A DNA stretch of 37,229 nt from Erysipelotrichaceae bacterium (GTDB lineage Bacteria; Bacillota_I; Bacilli_A; Erysipelotrichales; Erysipelotrichaceae), in the NCBI GenBank assembly GCA_017512285.1, contig JAFWGU010000033.1, positions 1 to 37,229 of the forward strand, written 5' to 3'. A model generated the notes under the pieces. The model was not told the origin of the DNA. It did no database searches and saw nothing but the letters and a program-made list of their open reading frames with translations. A program made the position numbers and the translations under genes. Numbering within the stretch: the first letter of the stretch is position 1; the number at the start of each line of letters is the position of its first letter. This document shows, in pieces, positions 35,799 through 37,229 of the stretch.

Positions 35799-36917
35799 AT
35801 GAGCTTTTTATATGAAAATCTGTTTGCCCTGACCTGGCAGCAGGTAACCATGTGGGTAATCGGAGGCATCCTGATCTATCTTGCCATCAAGAAGGACATG
35901 GAACCTTCACTCTTATTGCCTATCGGCTTTGGTGCCATTCTGGTAAACCTGCCATTCTCAGGCGCAGTTAATCAGTATATCAACGGCGTGTTCCAGGAAG
36001 GTCCGCTTTCAACACTGTATGAAATGGGCATTTCCAACGAACTGTTCCCGTTACTGTTATTCATTGGCATCGGAGCCATGTGTGACTTCGGCCCGTTACT
36101 GGCCAATCCATGGCTGATGCTGTTCGGCGCAGCTGCCCAGTTCGGTATTTTCATTACCTTCTGTCTGGGTTCAATGTTCTTCGCAACGAATGACGCCGCT
36201 TCAATCGCTACCATCGGTGCCGCAGACGGCCCGACCGCAATTGTCGTTGCTCTTAAGCTGCATTCAACTTATCTGAGCCCTATCATGGTCGCTGCCTATT
36301 CCTACATGGCATTGGTACCGATCATCCAGCCTCCGGTAATCAGAGCTCTGACTACCAAGAAGGAAAGACAGATCCACATGGATTACGAACCGAAGCAGGT
36401 CTCACAGCTGACTCGCATTCTGTTCCCAATCATCATCACATTAATCGCCGGTTTCGTTTCACCTGGTGCCGTATCACTGGTTGGATTCCTGATGTTCGGT
36501 AACCTGTTAAAGGAATGCGGCGTACTTAAGAGCCTGTCAGACACAGCACAGGGCGCTCTGGCTAACCTGATCACACTGATCCTTGGTCTTACCATCGCAT
36601 CACAGATGCAGGCTGAACAGTTCCTGCGTCTGGATACTCTGATGATCCTGGCCCTGGGCCTGTTCGCCTTCGTATTCGATACCGCAGGCGGTGTTCTGTT
36701 TGCCAAGTTCGTTAACCTGTTCTTAAAGACAAAGGTCAATCCGATGATCGGCGCAGCCGGCATCTCAGCATTCCCGATGTCCGGAAGAATCATCCACAAG
36801 ATGGGACTTGAGGAAGATCCTCAGAACTTCCTGCTGATGTACTCAATGGGCGTTAACGTATCAGGACAGATCGCATCAGTAATTGCCGGCGGCATGATGC
36901 TGAGCTTCTTCATGTAG
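35799..36917 (+). CDS. oadB: Oxaloacetate decarboxylase beta subunit (Na+ pump)
   Basis: OadB is the integral membrane subunit that decarboxylates carboxybiotin and exports Na+. The 372-residue protein has nine or more hydrophobic segments. Family text includes the opening ENLFALTWQQVTMWVIGGILIY, MEPSLLLPIGFGAILVNLP, FIGIGAMCDFGPLLANP, GAADGPTAIVVAL and the ending FLLMYSMGVNVSGQIASVIAGG, with the conserved Asp in the ADGPT region expected to take part in Na+ and proton movement. GGGAGG precedes the start. Closely related malonate and methylmalonyl-CoA decarboxylase beta subunits cannot be excluded by sequence alone; oadA here makes oxaloacetate most likely. Confidence 0.93.
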   Translation: MSFLYENLFALTWQQVTMWVIGGILIYLAIKKDMEPSLLLPIGFGAILVNLPFSGAVNQYINGVFQEGPLSTLYEMGISNELFPLLLFIGIGAMCDFGPLLANPWLMLFGAAAQFGIFITFCLGSMFFATNDAASIATIGAADGPTAIVVALKLHSTYLSPIMVAAYSYMALVPIIQPPVIRALTTKKERQIHMDYEPKQVSQLTRILFPIIITLIAGFVSPGAVSLVGFLMFGNLLKECGVLKSLSDTAQGALANLITLILGLTIASQMQAEQFLRLDTLMILALGLFAFVFDTAGGVLFAKFVNLFLKTKVNPMIGAAGISAFPMSGRIIHKMGLEEDPQNFLLMYSMGVNVSGQIASVIAGGMMLSFFM

Positions 36918-36928
36918 GAGGTAATAAA

Positions 36929-37066
36929 ATGGAATTTACACCTATGAATTTCGTATATAATCTTGTCTACATTCTCAAGGGTGAGCTGGGAACATTCGTT
37001 GCCTTAGGCACGATAGCTTTGGCTACCATGTTCCTGAATAAGCTTTCAGAGAAAAAGCAGAAATAA
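36929..37066 (+). CDS. Small membrane protein, 45 residues, end of the decarboxylase operon
   Basis: An ATG at 36929 is preceded by a strong GGAGGTAATAAA site that starts in the oadB stop codon region. The product begins MEFTPMNFVYNLVYILKGEL and continues with a hydrophobic span, GTFVALGTIALATMFLNKL, then a lysine-rich end SEKKQK. One membrane helix with a basic C terminus is predicted. Codon choice matches the neighbours. It may be an accessory subunit of the decarboxylase, comparable in size to small subunits of other membrane pumps; I do not recognise a family. It is the last gene before the insertion sequence. Confidence 0.75.
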   Translation: MEFTPMNFVYNLVYILKGELGTFVALGTIALATMFLNKLSEKKQK

Positions 37067-37114
37067 CAATTGATTGAAAAACCGGGTATGAACTGCCCCA
37101 CAAAAATGGGACAC

Positions 37115-37229
37115 TCATAAAAAAGACCGGGATGAAAGGTATGACAACCTGAACTGTTCAGGAGTCATACCTTTTAATTTGCGCTGCGGACGGCGTTTAT
37201 TGTAGAAGTCAATATAATCAGCCACTGTC
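37115..37229 (-). CDS. IS3-family transposase, C-terminal end (partial)
   Basis: The frame from the window edge to the TGA at 37117-37115 encodes TVADYIDFYNKRRPQRKLKG, then MTPEQFR and a short tail ending SFL. The text YIxFYNxxRPQxKLxGMTPxQ(Y/F)R is the highly conserved C terminus of the OrfB integrase of IS3/IS150-type elements. The N-terminal part with the DDE residues lies outside the window, so activity cannot be judged. Confidence 0.85.
   Translation of the reverse strand, partial: TVADYIDFYNKRRPQRKLKGMTPEQFRLSYLSSRSFL
37135..37176 (+). terminator. Composite hairpin in the end of the insertion sequence
   Basis: AAAGGTATGAC (37135-37145) pairs with GTCATACCTTT (37164-37174), and the inner CCTGAA (37148-37153) pairs with TTCAGG (37157-37162). 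The structure overlaps the transposase 3' end and has a T tail on the plus strand, so it could stop transcription entering from the decarboxylase operon. Confidence 0.6.

Larger units (their letters stand above)
37089..37229 (-). mobile_element. IS3-family insertion sequence, one end (partial)
   Basis: From about 37089 the sequence TGAACTGCCCCACAAAAATG begins an end of an IS3-type element (IS3 family ends start with TG and carry a transposase that reads up to them). The minus strand encodes the transposase C terminus up to 37115. The right side and the matching inverted repeat lie beyond the window. The exact border is estimated from TG, and target duplication cannot be checked. Confidence 0.8.

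Overview
The window looks like chromosomal DNA of a low-to-moderate G+C Gram-positive bacterium (Bacillota). Supporting signs are strong AGGAGG-type ribosome binding sites, a gmk-priA-rsmB-rlmN-prpC-prkC-rsgA-rpe cluster in the Bacillus-like order, rpmB close by, RqcH, RapZ, a PASTA kinase and LicT/BglG-type antitermination. The divergent ftsA-ftsZ pair, the decarboxylase operon and the absence of rpoZ, coaBC, def and fmt from the gmk cluster would fit an Erysipelotrichia-like lineage. That placement is inference; no 16S is present.

Layout. 1-349: 3' end of 23S rRNA, 5S rRNA and a terminator. 404-4675 (+): a beta-glucoside module with promoter, RNA antiterminator/terminator switch, PTS EIIBC, 6-phospho-beta-glucosidase and a tyrosine-phosphatase-like lipoprotein. 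4641-9876 (-): a tightly packed set reading, in transcription order, membrane protein, OLD-like ATPase/TOPRIM protein, Mbeg1-like (DUF2974) hydrolase, SurE and M20 amidohydrolase, perhaps followed by a short ORF. 10059-12421 (+): divergent WYL regulator, YcxB-like protein and RapZ. 12440-14068 (-): RqcH. 14179-23644 (+): a long housekeeping operon from guanylate kinase through PriA, two rRNA methyltransferases, the PrpC/PrkC phosphatase/kinase pair, RsgA and Rpe to a small lipoprotein. 23757-25001 (-): CPA2-type antiporter. 25241-25924 (+): MgtC-like protein. 25981-26467 (-): a small hypothetical gene and rpmB. 26639-29009 (+): ftsA-ftsZ. 29056-31209 (+): a SpoU/TrmH methyltransferase and a MATE transporter. 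31435-37066 (+): pckA with a sodium-pumping oxaloacetate decarboxylase set (alpha, gamma, biotin carrier, biotin ligase, beta) and a 45-residue membrane ORF. 37089-37229 (-): end of an IS3-family insertion sequence that runs off the window.

How the genes fit together. The pckA-oad operon handles oxaloacetate: PEP carboxykinase interconverts it with PEP, and the decarboxylase converts it to pyruvate while exporting Na+. The carrier and its ligase are encoded together. The gmk-rpe operon joins nucleotide supply, replication restart, ribosome maturation and the phosphorylation signalling that responds to cell wall state. The most unusual block is 4829-11024: an OLD-like nuclease/ATPase, three hydrolases and a membrane protein facing a WYL regulator, with two clear palindromes in the control regions. 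It is the best candidate for an undescribed system, but its role is unknown. The second unusual point is an FtsA whose phosphate-binding loops look degraded, paired with an FtsZ whose C-terminal tail departs from the usual form. I saw no CRISPR array or tRNA gene.
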